A stretch of 64,000 nucleotides of DNA from AE-B3B sp964543295 (GCA_964543295.1 CAZIXA010000011.1:1-64000); one strand, 5' to 3'; shown: positions 9,356 through 18,590, numbered from the stretch's first letter. A program made the numbers and translations. Notes: a model not told the origin generated them from the letters alone.

Positions 9356-10189
9356 TTAGCGGATGGCGCCAAAGGTTAGTCCCCTAACTAGATGCTTCTG
9401 AATAAGCAGAGCAAAGGCGAGAATAGGCAGGACCGAAATGGTCCCCACAAAACACAAAGGTCCCCACATCACTCCTTCCTCTCCTCCAATAAATTCGGTT
9501 GCTCCTACTGGAAGAGTTTTGGCCACGGGGGAGTTAGTTAATAAAACGGCAAAGAGAAATTCATTCCAGGAAAAAATAATACAAAGGATCGCCACAGCCA
9601 CAATTCCAGGCATAGATAGGGGTAGGGTAATTCTAAAGAAGGAACCCAGGGTAGAGCAACCGTCAACCAAGGCTGATTCTTCGGTTTCTCTGGGTATTTC
9701 TTTAAAATAGGCACTCAGTACCAGCACCACCAGAGAGAGATTGAAAGCAGTGTAAACAACAATTAAAGCATACCAGGTGTCCAGAAAACCTAGACGGTGC
9801 ATAGTCTGGAAGATAGGAATACTTATAGTGATGGGAGGAAACATCCGGGTAGAGAGAATGTAAAAAGCCAGATCTTTTCGGCCAGGGAACCTGAAGCGAG
9901 CCAGGCTGTAAGCAGCCGGCATTCCAATCAATAAAGACAGAATAGTACTGATAGCTGAAATACCTGCCGTGTTCCGATACCACTCTTTGGTAGAGCGAGT
10001 AAACCAGGCCAGTTTCCAGAAATCCAAAGTAACTTTGTGGGGAATATAGATGGGGGGGTCATGATAAATATCCAAACGCATCTTGATAGAAGTAAGAAAG
10101 GTCCACCAGAGAGGAAAAATCACTACGATAACTGCCACAATCAAAACCGCATATATCAGCACCTGGGTTCCCTGTCTTTTCGGATTCAT
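9356..10189 (-). CDS. CUT1 ABC sugar transporter, permease (MalG/UgpE type)
   Basis: A 277-residue inner-membrane permease with about six hydrophobic segments. The EAA loop that docks to the ATPase is EESALVDGCSTLGSFFRITLPL, around residues 180-200. The C-terminus ends KHLVRGLTFGAIR, diagnostic for the MalG-like subunit. The start is backed by GAGGAG just before the ATG. It is the last gene of the operon binding protein, MalF-type permease, MalG-type permease (12685 to 9356). No ATPase gene is present, so it must use one encoded elsewhere, perhaps the pair at 35459-37696. The substrate is unknown, and the neighbouring FGGY kinase and SDR suggest a sugar or polyol. Confidence 0.92.
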   Translation of the reverse strand: MNPKRQGTQVLIYAVLIVAVIVVIFPLWWTFLTSIKMRLDIYHDPPIYIPHKVTLDFWKLAWFTRSTKEWYRNTAGISAISTILSLLIGMPAAYSLARFRFPGRKDLAFYILSTRMFPPITISIPIFQTMHRLGFLDTWYALIVVYTAFNLSLVVLVLSAYFKEIPRETEESALVDGCSTLGSFFRITLPLSMPGIVAVAILCIIFSWNEFLFAVLLTNSPVAKTLPVGATEFIGGEEGVMWGPLCFVGTISVLPILAFALLIQKHLVRGLTFGAIR

Positions 10190-10210
10190 TTTCTCCTCAC
10201 ACCGGGTGAT

Positions 10211-11077
10211 TTATTCCTCTATTATAAAGCCTTTACGCAGAAGGTAATTAGCCAGGACAAAGACAACCACAAAAACAATTACTGACATAGCCGAAGTGTA
10301 TCCCATTTTAAAGGATTTAAAACCAATTCTATATAAATAAAAGCTTATGGTTTCCGTGCTGCTTCCCGGTCCTCCGCCAGTGACGGCATAAATGGCATCA
10401 AAGAACTTAATTACGTCCATACCCCGCAAAAGAAGAGCAATAACGATGATTGGTTTAAGTAAGGGTAGAGTAATATGAACAAATCTCTGTAGAGCATTAG
10501 CTCCATCTACCTCAGCGGCCTCCAGAGGCTCTGGAGGCAGTCCCTGAAGACCGGCCAGTAGAATTATAAAGACAAAAGGAGTCCAGGCCCATACATCCAT
10601 AACTATTAGCATTAATCTGGCCAGGGTGGGTTGGCCAATCCAGTTGGGGTCACCGGTTACCAGTCTCAGATGTCTCATGGCATCGCTGACCACACTTCCT
10701 CCGGGAAAGAACATCAGTCTCCATATCAGAGCCGTTACCACCGGAATAAGCATCATAGGAATTATAAATATAGCTCGAAACAAACTCCTGAGTTTGATTT
10801 TTCGGCTTAAAAGAAGAGCTAGGGTAAATCCAATAAAGAATTCCAGAGCTAGGGCTGAGCCCCCAATAATACCGGTGTTTTTGATGCCATTCCAGAAAAA
10901 AGGGTCCTGCAGAAGCTCGGCATAATTTTCCAGACCGGCAAAATATCTTATTCGACCAAAAGGAACGGAAAAGAAACTCAAACGAACCGAATATATAAAA
11001 GGATAGAGAGTAACTCCAAGAAGTATTATCAAGGTGGGAGCAAGTAAGAAGTAAGGATAAAACCTTTTTAGTTTCAT
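10211..11077 (-). CDS. CUT1 ABC sugar transporter, permease (MalF/UgpA type)
   Basis: An inner-membrane permease of about 288 residues from MKLKRFYPYFLLAP. It has six predicted membrane spans and the EAA loop EAAEVDGANALQRFVHITLPL. An upstream in-frame ATG at 11152 exists, but that extension would run through a perfect 13-bp hairpin and adds a non-conserved tail. The ATG at 11077, with AAGGG upstream and a hydrophobic segment right after it, is preferred. It pairs with the MalG-type permease 21 bases downstream and receives substrate from the binding protein encoded just upstream. Confidence 0.9.
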   Translation of the reverse strand: MKLKRFYPYFLLAPTLIILLGVTLYPFIYSVRLSFFSVPFGRIRYFAGLENYAELLQDPFFWNGIKNTGIIGGSALALEFFIGFTLALLLSRKIKLRSLFRAIFIIPMMLIPVVTALIWRLMFFPGGSVVSDAMRHLRLVTGDPNWIGQPTLARLMLIVMDVWAWTPFVFIILLAGLQGLPPEPLEAAEVDGANALQRFVHITLPLLKPIIVIALLLRGMDVIKFFDAIYAVTGGGPGSSTETISFYLYRIGFKSFKMGYTSAMSVIVFVVVFVLANYLLRKGFIIEE

Positions 11078-11103
11078 AAAGGAACCCTTAGTTTTAAGAC
11101 AAG

Positions 11104-11141
11104 CAGGAGAGAAGGTATCCTTCTCAACACCTTCTCTCCTG
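11104..11141 (-). terminator. Intergenic hairpin after the binding-protein gene
   Basis: CAGGAGAGAAGGT (11104-11116) is perfectly complementary to ACCTTCTCTCCTG (11129-11141), a 13-bp stem with a 12-base loop. It lies between the binding-protein stop (11201) and the permease start (11077). There is no U-run, so it probably protects or partly attenuates the mRNA, giving more binding protein than permease, as known for maltose-type operons. Confidence 0.7.
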
Positions 11142-11200
11142 ACATCGAACACTCTCTTATATAGATACAGGGAAATTAGGGAAATTTATTAATTATTCTA

Positions 11201-12685
11201 CTACCAATCTGCTACTACAAATGGCGGAGCAGGTTTTACTCCTGGCTTGTAATAGCCGGCTTTCTCCATCAATCGATCCCAGTATTTCTCTGCTCCCACC
11301 AGGGCATTATCTAGGCTCATAGCCCCGGTAAGATACTCATTTATAGCTATACCTAGAGAAATCTGAAGGTCGTTGACTTCAGGAATTCTGGGAATAGCTG
11401 TGGCTACGGGAAGTGAGGCCAGCCAGGCTTTTACTGTGGGATTGGCCCGCTGAAAAGCTGGACTGGTCAGAGATGAAATGTGAGAAGGCTCGACACCCGT
11501 TCCCGCTGCGGAGTAGATACATTGAGTTTCGGCACTGTTCAGGAAAGACAACCAGAGGAAAGCTGCCTCAGGATTCTTGGCATCAGCGGTGACTCCCAAA
11601 GCAGAGCCAGCAGCTAGAGCTGGAGCTACCTTGGCCTTAGGTCCTGAACCCTTAGGAAGCACAGCGTGCCTGATATCTTCGGCCCAGATTCTGGACATTT
11701 CACTAAGATGGGCTTGTTTACCCACACACTGCCACTGCATCACCTGAGCCATTTTTCCAGCCAGCCAGGCCTCTCGGCACATAGCATAGTTCCATCCTGT
11801 GACACCCGGAGGAGAGTATTCAGTCAGCTCTTTAAACATCTTTAGGGCAGCTTTACCCTCGGGATTGTTAAAACCAGGTCTCCAGTCAGAAGTAAAGAGA
11901 GTTGCCCCGTAAGCCCCTAAAATATCCTGACCATAGTAGAAACTCCACATTCCCCGACCGGCCGGCATACCGAAGCCGTAAATGTCTATTTTCCCATCAC
12001 CGTCGGTATCCATAGTTAGTTTCTTAGCATTTGCCAAAACCTCGTCGTAGGTTTTGGGAGGTCCGGCCAGGCCAGCTTTATCATAGAGTGTTTTTCTCCA
12101 GTGCAGCAAATGGCAATCGGCATCATAGGGAAAAGCATAAGGTTTTCCTTTGTAGAGGGAGTAGCTTTTCCAGTAGACCGGATGGAAATCAGAAATATCC
12201 ACTTTCCATTTTTTCAGAAAATCGCTAAGCTCATAGAGAAATCCCGGTTCAGCGTAAGCCCCCAGCCATTCAGCATAGAACTCTACTGCATCGTATCTCC
12301 TGGTTCCCGAAAGAAACTCCATCATCAGCTTCTCAAAGAAAACATCGGCCGGAATACCTGTTATCTCCACCTTTATCCCGGAGAGCTCCTCAAATATATC
12401 CTTGAACATAAGAGGAGCAGCAATATCCACTCCCTCAGAGGCGTGATGAATGACGGTTCCAGCAAATTTGTCCCTGATAGCAGCCCAGTCCTGCTGTCTT
12501 ACCCAGTCCTTATTATCGGGCACGAAATACTCAGGAATGTTATACTCCTTAATGTACTTAGCCGCGATAAAGTCGGCTGGCTTAGGGAATATGGCAAAAG
12601 CAGCGGAAGCTACTGTTAGAATAAAACTTATCGCTAAGGCCATCACTACCGCTCTGTCTCCCCATTTGGATAACTTTCTCTTCAT
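11201..12685 (-). CDS. CUT1 ABC transporter extracellular sugar-binding protein
   Basis: A 494-residue family-1 solute-binding protein. It has an N-terminal signal peptide (basic MKRKLSKWGDR, then a hydrophobic stretch to about residue 32) without a lipobox Cys. Family features include DGDGKIDIYGFGMP around residue 240, a putative calcium-type loop, and tryptophan-rich segments that normally stack on sugars. GGGAGGT lies six bases before the ATG. It opens the operon with two permeases. Upstream on the same strand, after a 676-base region with repeats, is a SorC-type regulator that may control it. The ligand is unknown. Confidence 0.92.
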   Translation of the reverse strand: MKRKLSKWGDRAVVMALAISFILTVASAAFAIFPKPADFIAAKYIKEYNIPEYFVPDNKDWVRQQDWAAIRDKFAGTVIHHASEGVDIAAPLMFKDIFEELSGIKVEITGIPADVFFEKLMMEFLSGTRRYDAVEFYAEWLGAYAEPGFLYELSDFLKKWKVDISDFHPVYWKSYSLYKGKPYAFPYDADCHLLHWRKTLYDKAGLAGPPKTYDEVLANAKKLTMDTDGDGKIDIYGFGMPAGRGMWSFYYGQDILGAYGATLFTSDWRPGFNNPEGKAALKMFKELTEYSPPGVTGWNYAMCREAWLAGKMAQVMQWQCVGKQAHLSEMSRIWAEDIRHAVLPKGSGPKAKVAPALAAGSALGVTADAKNPEAAFLWLSFLNSAETQCIYSAAGTGVEPSHISSLTSPAFQRANPTVKAWLASLPVATAIPRIPEVNDLQISLGIAINEYLTGAMSLDNALVGAEKYWDRLMEKAGYYKPGVKPAPPFVVADW

Positions 12686-13362
12686 TTTTACCTCCCTGCT
12701 TACAGTTTTTCTCTATCTCCCTACTTCCCGGTATCTCTCATTACTTTCTCAACTTTCGCGTATAAATTGTATTTTTGTTCTACTATTGTGACATTATTCA
12801 TTTTGACTTGGTTCATTTTTCCCTGAAAGCTTCTAAAAAGAAATCTAATTATTTATTTAACGCTTTTCTTTCTTCAGAAGTTTTCTCTTATCCCATCTAA
12901 CGGCCTACCTGCTTTTCACCTCCTTCTGGCCCTATTTTTAGCTTCTCTAATTTTCTCATGAATACTTATTTTGGGTCTTGCAAAATGATTCAAATTTCCG
13001 TGAAAGTTTTCAGTAGGAAAACGTAATTATTTAACGCTTTCTTTGAGAGCTTTCCTTTACCCCAAGCTGGATTTGGCCTACCTAATGCCTCACCCTCTTT
13101 CGGCTCTAATTTCTAGCTTTTACCCTCTTATTAAGAAAGCTTTCTATATTGTTGGGGTTCTGGTAGAACAGGTTACCAAGGAGCTATGATAAAAGCGCAG
13201 AAGAATTTCTTTCAGTAAACCCCAGCATCAGGGTAACTCCCTCATCTTTATTCTCAGCGTAAAAGAGCTTAGGTTTTCGTTTTACCTGAGAAGATATTTT
13301 GCCTATATCATCTTCTCTAAATAGACAGTATTAGATTTATCTACTTGCTTCTAGTTCTTTGT
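12686..13362. other. Long region upstream of binding-protein operon, with possible gene debris
   Basis: This region holds two imperfect direct repeats (listed separately). On the minus strand, 13184-13330 has a 48-codon open frame without a start codon, reading FREDDIGKISSQVKRKPKLF then YAENKDEGVTLMLGFTER. It has protein-like composition and may be a gene remnant, but I do not recognise the family. No clear promoter for the binding-protein operon was identified. Confidence 0.35.
12792..13130. repeat. Two imperfect direct repeats of about 165 bases
   Basis: Copy A (about 12792-12957) and copy B (about 12962-13130) share in order TGAAAG, TAATTAT, TTAACGCTT, GGCCTACCT, a CACCTCC/CACCCTC pyrimidine block, GGC(C)CT and TCTAATTTT/TCTAGCTTTT. 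They are diverged with small indels. They lie upstream of the binding-protein gene and downstream of the SorC gene. They could be duplicated operator DNA or decayed mobile DNA. The alignment is by eye. Confidence 0.45.
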
Positions 13363-14307
13363 TTATTTATAACGATCCCGAATAAGATTCTCTGCAGTCT
13401 TCTCGTCGGTAACCAGCAACTTAATAAGACAATTTCTCAACACTGCTTTGATAGCCTTAACTTTTTTAGATCCCCCTGCAATGCCTATAGGACACTTAGC
13501 TTTCTTCAGATCTGATAAACTCAACCCGATTACTCTATCGCTGTAACTCTGATCTACTATTTCTCCCTTTTTATCCACAAAATGCCCAATTATCTCTCCC
13601 TCTGCCCCTAAGTCCTGCAAATGCTTTATATCCTGGTCCTTTAAAAACCCTGCCTTAACCAATGATACCTGCGGACTTACAGCGCCAATCCCAACTAATG
13701 CAAAATCAGTACTCCTTGCCATTTTTAGAGTATCTGAAATATTCCTTTGTGAGACGACTACATTTTTACTTTTTCCAGAATCGACAAAAGTGGGTGCAGA
13801 GATGTAATAGCATTGAGCTCCTAGTTTTGTAGATAATGTGTGAACTATTTCGCAAGTATTCTCATTATCTTGCTGAGAAATTCCTCCACTTATGGAAATG
13901 ATTTTTAAATGAGGTAATGTTTTTTCTTTAACAAAACTCACTGTATAAAAAAGAGTTGTTCCCCAACCCACTGCTAAACTTTGACCATCCTTAATGACTC
14001 TATCTAACAATCCTGCAGCACCTTTACCTAGAAAGAGCTTCAAATCTTTTGGATTGTGAGGCTTGGGTACTACAATAACGTCCCTTAAGTTGAATATTTC
14101 TTTTAATCTTTTCCCCATCTCCAAGCATCTTGCAATAGGGTGAGAAATCTCTATATGTACTTTATTTTCTTCGCGAGCTCGAGAAACCAATCTCAGCACT
14201 TTTAAACGAGATAGCCCTAATGAACTTCCAACTTCCTCCTGCGTTAATCCTTCAATGAAGTACAGCCACGCTGCTCTCATCATCAAATCCTCATTTTGAT
14301 AATTCAC
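13363..14307 (-). CDS. SorC-family sugar-sensing transcriptional regulator
   Basis: A 314-residue protein. Residues about 5-50 form a sigma-factor-like helix-turn-helix (LYFIEGLTQEEVGSSLGLSR) as in SorC/DeoR regulators. The remainder is the NagB-like sugar-phosphate-binding domain, with GWGTTLFY near residue 114 and FALVGIGA near 203. These proteins bind DNA as tetramers and respond to phosphorylated sugars. The start is a GTG with AGAGGA six bases upstream, preceded by a near-perfect sigma-70 promoter. It probably regulates the downstream binding-protein operon or the FGGY kinase; its target is inferred only from position. Confidence 0.88.
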   Translation of the reverse strand: MNYQNEDLMMRAAWLYFIEGLTQEEVGSSLGLSRLKVLRLVSRAREENKVHIEISHPIARCLEMGKRLKEIFNLRDVIVVPKPHNPKDLKLFLGKGAAGLLDRVIKDGQSLAVGWGTTLFYTVSFVKEKTLPHLKIISISGGISQQDNENTCEIVHTLSTKLGAQCYYISAPTFVDSGKSKNVVVSQRNISDTLKMARSTDFALVGIGAVSPQVSLVKAGFLKDQDIKHLQDLGAEGEIIGHFVDKKGEIVDQSYSDRVIGLSLSDLKKAKCPIGIAGGSKKVKAIKAVLRNCLIKLLVTDEKTAENLIRDRYK

Positions 14308-14350
14308 AACATCCTCTTTGAACTATTGTTAAATAATTTTACTAATATTC

Positions 14351-14378
14351 ATTATATATCACTACATCTAAATGTCAA
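14351..14378 (-). promoter_or_regulatory. Near-consensus sigma-70 promoter for the SorC gene
   Basis: TTGACA (14378-14373) and TATAAT (14356-14351) are both exact consensus hexamers, separated by 16 bases. Transcription would start near 14344, leaving a leader of about 37 bases before the GTG at 14307. Confidence 0.75.
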
Positions 14379-14480
14379 GTGAACGAAAAAAATCAAGGCA
14401 AGCCCGGACTTCAAGGGACTTTCAGGAGAAATCAAAGAGAATTATCCTTTTGTCATGAACGCCGTTCCAGAAACTCGTAA

Positions 14481-14826
14481 TTATTTTACCCTATAATAGA
14501 ACTTGTTTTGGGTTGAAAATTGCTTTTTGGGGAAGAAATCCCATAAGAGAATGGCATTAAAAAGAATTACTTTTCTCATTTTCTCTGGGATATGAACAGA
14601 GCCTCTGCACTAAGGACAGATGAACTGCTGAACTGTTATCTCTATTTCTTTGTCTTTTTTTAACTGCTCAGGGAATCTTTCTGGCTTTATCTTAATAGGT
14701 ATCGTTTCTATAAATCTTCTCAAACCCACAGTAGGGACACCTTGAAGGACGAAGAAGGCTATAAGAATCTTTTCCTTGATAGATATAGACCCAGAATTTC
14801 TCATTCTTTTGTGTTCGATATGCCAT
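14481..14826 (-). pseudogene. Transposase-like remnant with N-terminal zinc ribbon
   Basis: An ATG at 14826 opens MAYRTQKNEKFWVYIYQGK, then DSYSLLRPSRCPYCGFEKIY, and stops after NDTY. A neighbouring frame continues IKPERFPEQLKKDKEIEITV then QQFICP, and after another stop CRGSVHIPEKMRKVI. The paired CPYCG and FICPxC knuckles resemble the N-terminal zinc ribbon of insertion-sequence transposases. No catalytic DDE domain follows. It is clearly non-functional; the transposase assignment is inferred from the ribbon pattern and is moderate. Confidence 0.5.
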
Positions 14827-14986
14827 GATAATGCGCAAGGAAGAGTTTGTCAAGGAAGAAGTGTAATGTAATTATGAGAAAAAATTGTGGAAAGCGTTAA
14901 GCTCTTCTCTCTATAGAACTAGAACTCTCACTGCTATAACTATGTCGTTTTCCAAGAAAGAACTAATTTTCAGAGCTAAGATGTCT

Positions 14987-17350
14987 CTACCGGACAAGCT
15001 CCTTTATTCCGGCAATAACATCTCTTTCATCAGGTAAAAATGCCTTTTCCAAAACCGAAGATGAGGGTGGAGGTGTATTGGGAGCCGTTATCCGGAGTAT
15101 TGGGGCATCCAGATAGTCAAAGGCTTTTTCCTGGATTTCCATACCTATCTCTGCGCCAAAACCCATAAACTGAATAGCCTGGTGGACTATGGCACTCCTA
15201 CCTGTTTTCTGAACAGATTTCACTATAGCATCTATATCAAGAGGATATAACGAGCGAATATCAATCACTTCCACTTCGATATCTTCCTCTGATAATTTTT
15301 CAGCAGCTTTTAAGGCTATAGGTACCATAGATAACCAGCAAGCTAGAGTCACGCTCTCCTTAGAAGGATCAGCCTCTCTTTTAATCTTGGCCTTTCCCAG
15401 AGGAACAAGGTATGGCTCCTTGGGAACCTTACTTTTGGCTAAAGGTTCTCGGTAAAGATTCTGATGTTCAATAAATACTACTAGATTATCGTCTCTTATA
15501 GCGGACGTGAGCATTCCCTTTGCATCATAGGCATCTGAAGGAGCAGCAATTTTTAGTCCCGGCAGGTGGGTAAGTATAGCTTCCAGGCTCTGTGAGTGCT
15601 GACCAGCATAGCCTTTGCCTCCACCAATGGTTGTGCGTATAGTGAGAGGCAAGATGGCCTGACCACCCGACATATATTTCCATTTGGCTGCTTGATTTCC
15701 AAGCTGATCCAAAGCTTGCAAGATAAAGTCAATATACATTATCTCTACTATGGGTCTTAAGCCCCTCAGGGCTGCCCCAGCTCCGCTTCCTATAATGGCT
15801 GCCTCTGAGATGGCCGTATTAAAAATGCGCTCCCTTCCAAAAATATCAAGGAGTCCCTTGGTAGCCCCATATGCACCTCCGTAGTCAGCAATATCCTCTC
15901 CCCAGAGAAGGACTCTTCTGTCTCGCCTCATCTCCTGGAATAAGGCCTCCGTTACCGCTTCCCCATAGGTAATGGGCACATCGGGATCTCTTTTTAAAAA
16001 ATCTGGTAGCTTTAAGATGGGGGCATTCTTATACTTTTGAGGAACTTCACTTGAGTTCGTATGACTAAAGAGACCAAAATACATTTTCTTTGGATCAGGG
16101 CTCTTTGCCTCAGCGGCCTTAACGGCCATAAGCTCATTTCGAGCCCTGCTTTTCTTTTTAAGTTGTTCAAGTTCCTCTGGGGTTATAATTTTTTCTTTTA
16201 TCAATTCTTTAGAAAAGGTCTTGAGAGGATCTATTTTGGTCCATGCCCCAAGCTCCTTTAGGGCACGGTAGGTTTCATCCTCGGGCCCGTCTAACCTGTC
16301 CTTCACATTATGCCCCTTGAATCTATAGCACCAAAATTCCAAAAAAACGGGACCGCCACCTTCTCTGGCCAGCTCGGCTGCTCTTTTAGTTGCATCTCTA
16401 ACTGCAAGCACATCCATTCCATTAACAATTTCAGCATGCATGGCTTCTTTATTATACCCAAAGCACCTCTCTGCCAAAAATTCTATTCCCGTAACCTCAC
16501 CTCTTTGCTGTCCGGTCATACCGTATTGATTGTTGACGGCAGCAAATACAACAGGAATTCCAAACTTTTTAGTCATTAATCCATTGGTGAACTGAGCCAT
16601 AGTAGCCATATTTATTGTCTCATGAGCAATACCATTGTTAAAGGCACCATCACCGGCAAAACATAAGGTTAGCCTCCTGTCTTCAAAGTATCTTGAGGCC
16701 ATTCCAGAGCCAACAGCCATACCCATGCTTCCTCCCACAATAGCATTTGCCCCAAGGTGACCCCTACTAAAATCGGCTATATGCATTGATCCTCCTCTTC
16801 CCCTGCAGTAACCGGCTTCTTTGCCAAATAACTCCGCTATAGCTCTAAAAAGGTGCAGTCGCAAGGCCTCTTCAATGAACTCCTCGTGAGTTCTATCCTT
16901 GACTTCAAACCCTAAAAAGTCTGCCATGCGCTCGTCTTCTGTAATCAGGTTAATCAAAGCTGCATCGCTCATACCCCTGATAGCAAAGTATCCTTTGGCT
17001 AAAGCATCTCCGTGCCCACGATGATGACTGGTGATATAATCATCGGGTAGGATAGCTGATATAGCACCAGTAGAAACTGCTTCCTGACCGATTGAGACAT
17101 GGGTTGCCCCAATATACAGATATTTCAGAGGGCCATATCTACCTTTCCTTTCCCTTAACTCACAAATCATTTCCTCGAGGTTCCTGATGAAGAGCATACA
17201 TTTAAGTAAATCTATACATTTCTCTTTGGTGAGGTCATCTTTCCTTAAGTCTTCGGCTAATGACTTTCTATATTGAAATTTAGGGATCTTATCTTTTATT
17301 TGAATAAACCCGGGGGTAAACTCGGGTAACAAAGTGATCTCTCTTACCAT
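14987..17350 (-). CDS. Fused alpha-beta E1 component of a 2-oxoacid/acetoin dehydrogenase
   Basis: A 787-residue thiamine-diphosphate enzyme joining E1-alpha (about 1-400) and E1-beta (about 455-787) in one chain. The TPP/Mg motif starts at GDGAFNN (residues 233-239) and ends at AVNNQ. The alpha half has the conserved GRGGSMH and HRGHGD segments. The beta half has the LLWGEDIADYGG catalytic-Glu region and the C-terminal transketolase domain. E1 normally decarboxylates pyruvate, a branched 2-oxoacid or acetoin and passes the acyl group to lipoyl-E2. No E2 or E3 gene lies within the window. A Zn dehydrogenase lies 153 bases upstream. A damaged duplicate is at 6091-6452. Confidence 0.9.
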   Translation of the reverse strand: MVREITLLPEFTPGFIQIKDKIPKFQYRKSLAEDLRKDDLTKEKCIDLLKCMLFIRNLEEMICELRERKGRYGPLKYLYIGATHVSIGQEAVSTGAISAILPDDYITSHHRGHGDALAKGYFAIRGMSDAALINLITEDERMADFLGFEVKDRTHEEFIEEALRLHLFRAIAELFGKEAGYCRGRGGSMHIADFSRGHLGANAIVGGSMGMAVGSGMASRYFEDRRLTLCFAGDGAFNNGIAHETINMATMAQFTNGLMTKKFGIPVVFAAVNNQYGMTGQQRGEVTGIEFLAERCFGYNKEAMHAEIVNGMDVLAVRDATKRAAELAREGGGPVFLEFWCYRFKGHNVKDRLDGPEDETYRALKELGAWTKIDPLKTFSKELIKEKIITPEELEQLKKKSRARNELMAVKAAEAKSPDPKKMYFGLFSHTNSSEVPQKYKNAPILKLPDFLKRDPDVPITYGEAVTEALFQEMRRDRRVLLWGEDIADYGGAYGATKGLLDIFGRERIFNTAISEAAIIGSGAGAALRGLRPIVEIMYIDFILQALDQLGNQAAKWKYMSGGQAILPLTIRTTIGGGKGYAGQHSQSLEAILTHLPGLKIAAPSDAYDAKGMLTSAIRDDNLVVFIEHQNLYREPLAKSKVPKEPYLVPLGKAKIKREADPSKESVTLACWLSMVPIALKAAEKLSEEDIEVEVIDIRSLYPLDIDAIVKSVQKTGRSAIVHQAIQFMGFGAEIGMEIQEKAFDYLDAPILRITAPNTPPPSSSVLEKAFLPDERDVIAGIKELVR

Positions 17351-17374
17351 TTTAATTTTCTCCTTCTTTAATCT

Positions 17375-17496
17375 ATTCAGCCGCAGATTTACGCTGATAT
17401 TTTTCTTTTATTATCATATACAAATCTCTTGAATTCTGGTTTTCTGCCAAAATTCAATAATAAGCCAACTTCAATAGTTGTTACTTTCAAGTAATT
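17375..17496 (-). repeat. GxxExxxY-family protein C-terminal remnant, repeat copy 1
   Basis: Codons 17496 to 17389 read NYLKVTTIEVGLLLNFGRKP, EFKRFVYDNKRKISA and stop, the conserved C-terminus of the GxxExxxY family (PF13366, PD-(D/E)XK-like fold). The N-terminal two thirds are gone. Nearly the same sequence, including bases past the stop, recurs at 57521-57645 and 60168-60272. It fills the gap between the E1 and ADH genes. Confidence 0.75.
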
Positions 17497-17503
17497 AAAA
17501 AGA

Positions 17504-18532
17504 TTATCCTCCCATTTTGACGAGGACCTTTAAAGAGCGCTTAGCCTCTGCTGTTAACTTTACCGCTTGGCCAATTTGTTCCAGACCAAAATGATGGGTA
17601 ATTAACTCATCCGTATCAATCCTCTTCTGGTAGATATATTCAAGGATGGTGCGGGTTTCCAGGGGAGAGGAAGAATAACTAGCAACAAAAGTAATCTCGG
17701 AAAAAAAGAACTGATAAGGAACAATAGAAAGGGTAGCTTCAGGTGAAGTTGGACCGAATTGATAAAGAGTAGCGCCTTTTCCTGCCAATCTGATTCCCTC
17801 TTTAACAGCCTCAATGCTCCCCGGGGTAACTACAACTATGTCGGGGGCTCGTGCTTCATTTACCTCTTTAATTTTTTCCAGAACGTTCTCCTTGCCAGGA
17901 TTGATGACCACATCTGCCCCTAATTTCTTGGCTTTTTCTAGCTTAAAGTCGAGAAAATCACTGACGATGACTAAACCCGCTCCTAAAATTTTGACTAGTT
18001 GAAGATGAACCAATCCTGCGAAACCAGCTCCCATAATGAGGACAGTGTCGCCCAGTTGTAAATTTGCCCGTTTGATGCCTCTCAAACAGCAAGCCATTGG
18101 TTCAATTAAACTTCCCTCTTCAAAAGAAACCTCCTGAGGAAGCTTCAGAACGTCGGTTCTTACGTTAGGGGCGGGGACACGAACGTATTCGGCAAATCCC
18201 CCCGGGTGAAGCCGGGTCTCTTTGAAAGTCCGGCACATAGTGTAGCTTTCGCGACGGCAGTAATGACAGACAAAACAGGGAACATGATGATGAACAAAAA
18301 CCCGATCTCCTACCGATAAGCTTTCTACTCCCTTTCCCACCTGGCAGATAACACCAGCCGGTTCATGACCGAAAAATAAAGGAGCTCTTGGCTTCATATA
18401 CCATTCCATTACATCACTACCGCACACCCCACAAGTCTTAACTTCAACAAGCACTTCCCCAGAGCCAATTTCGGGAACAGGAACTTCCTCCACTCTTACA
18501 TCGTCATTGCTATAGTATCTGGCAGCCTTCAT
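17504..18532 (-). CDS. Zn-dependent medium-chain dehydrogenase (sorbitol/threonine dehydrogenase-like)
   Basis: A dehydrogenase of about 342 residues from MKAARYYSNDDVRVEEVP. Catalytic zinc ligands are in CGVCGSD and GHEPAG. The structural zinc Cys4 cluster is CFVCHYCRRESYTMC. The Rossmann loop is GAGFAG. GGGAGGT five bases before the ATG at 18532 marks the start; an upstream in-frame ATG at 18622 would lead through a palindromic repeat and is rejected. It is followed by the fused E1 and preceded by a cupin gene. It probably oxidises a polyol or sugar with NAD; the substrate is unknown. Confidence 0.88.
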   Translation of the reverse strand: MKAARYYSNDDVRVEEVPVPEIGSGEVLVEVKTCGVCGSDVMEWYMKPRAPLFFGHEPAGVICQVGKGVESLSVGDRVFVHHHVPCFVCHYCRRESYTMCRTFKETRLHPGGFAEYVRVPAPNVRTDVLKLPQEVSFEEGSLIEPMACCLRGIKRANLQLGDTVLIMGAGFAGLVHLQLVKILGAGLVIVSDFLDFKLEKAKKLGADVVINPGKENVLEKIKEVNEARAPDIVVVTPGSIEAVKEGIRLAGKGATLYQFGPTSPEATLSIVPYQFFFSEITFVASYSSSPLETRTILEYIYQKRIDTDELITHHFGLEQIGQAVKLTAEAKRSLKVLVKMGG

Positions 18533-18590
18533 TAAGACCTCCCTGTAGTTTGCTAGTATTGTCAAAAATATTTTTGACTTCTTACGATTG

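Noticed and set aside
9702..9983. A minus-strand frame of 93 codons overlapping the MalG-type permease
   Set aside because: The permease frame has clear membrane spans and an EAA loop; this one is out of frame with no family features.
10211..11152. Longer start for the MalF-type permease at 11152
   Set aside because: The extension passes through a perfect hairpin and is not conserved in character; ATG 11077 fits better.
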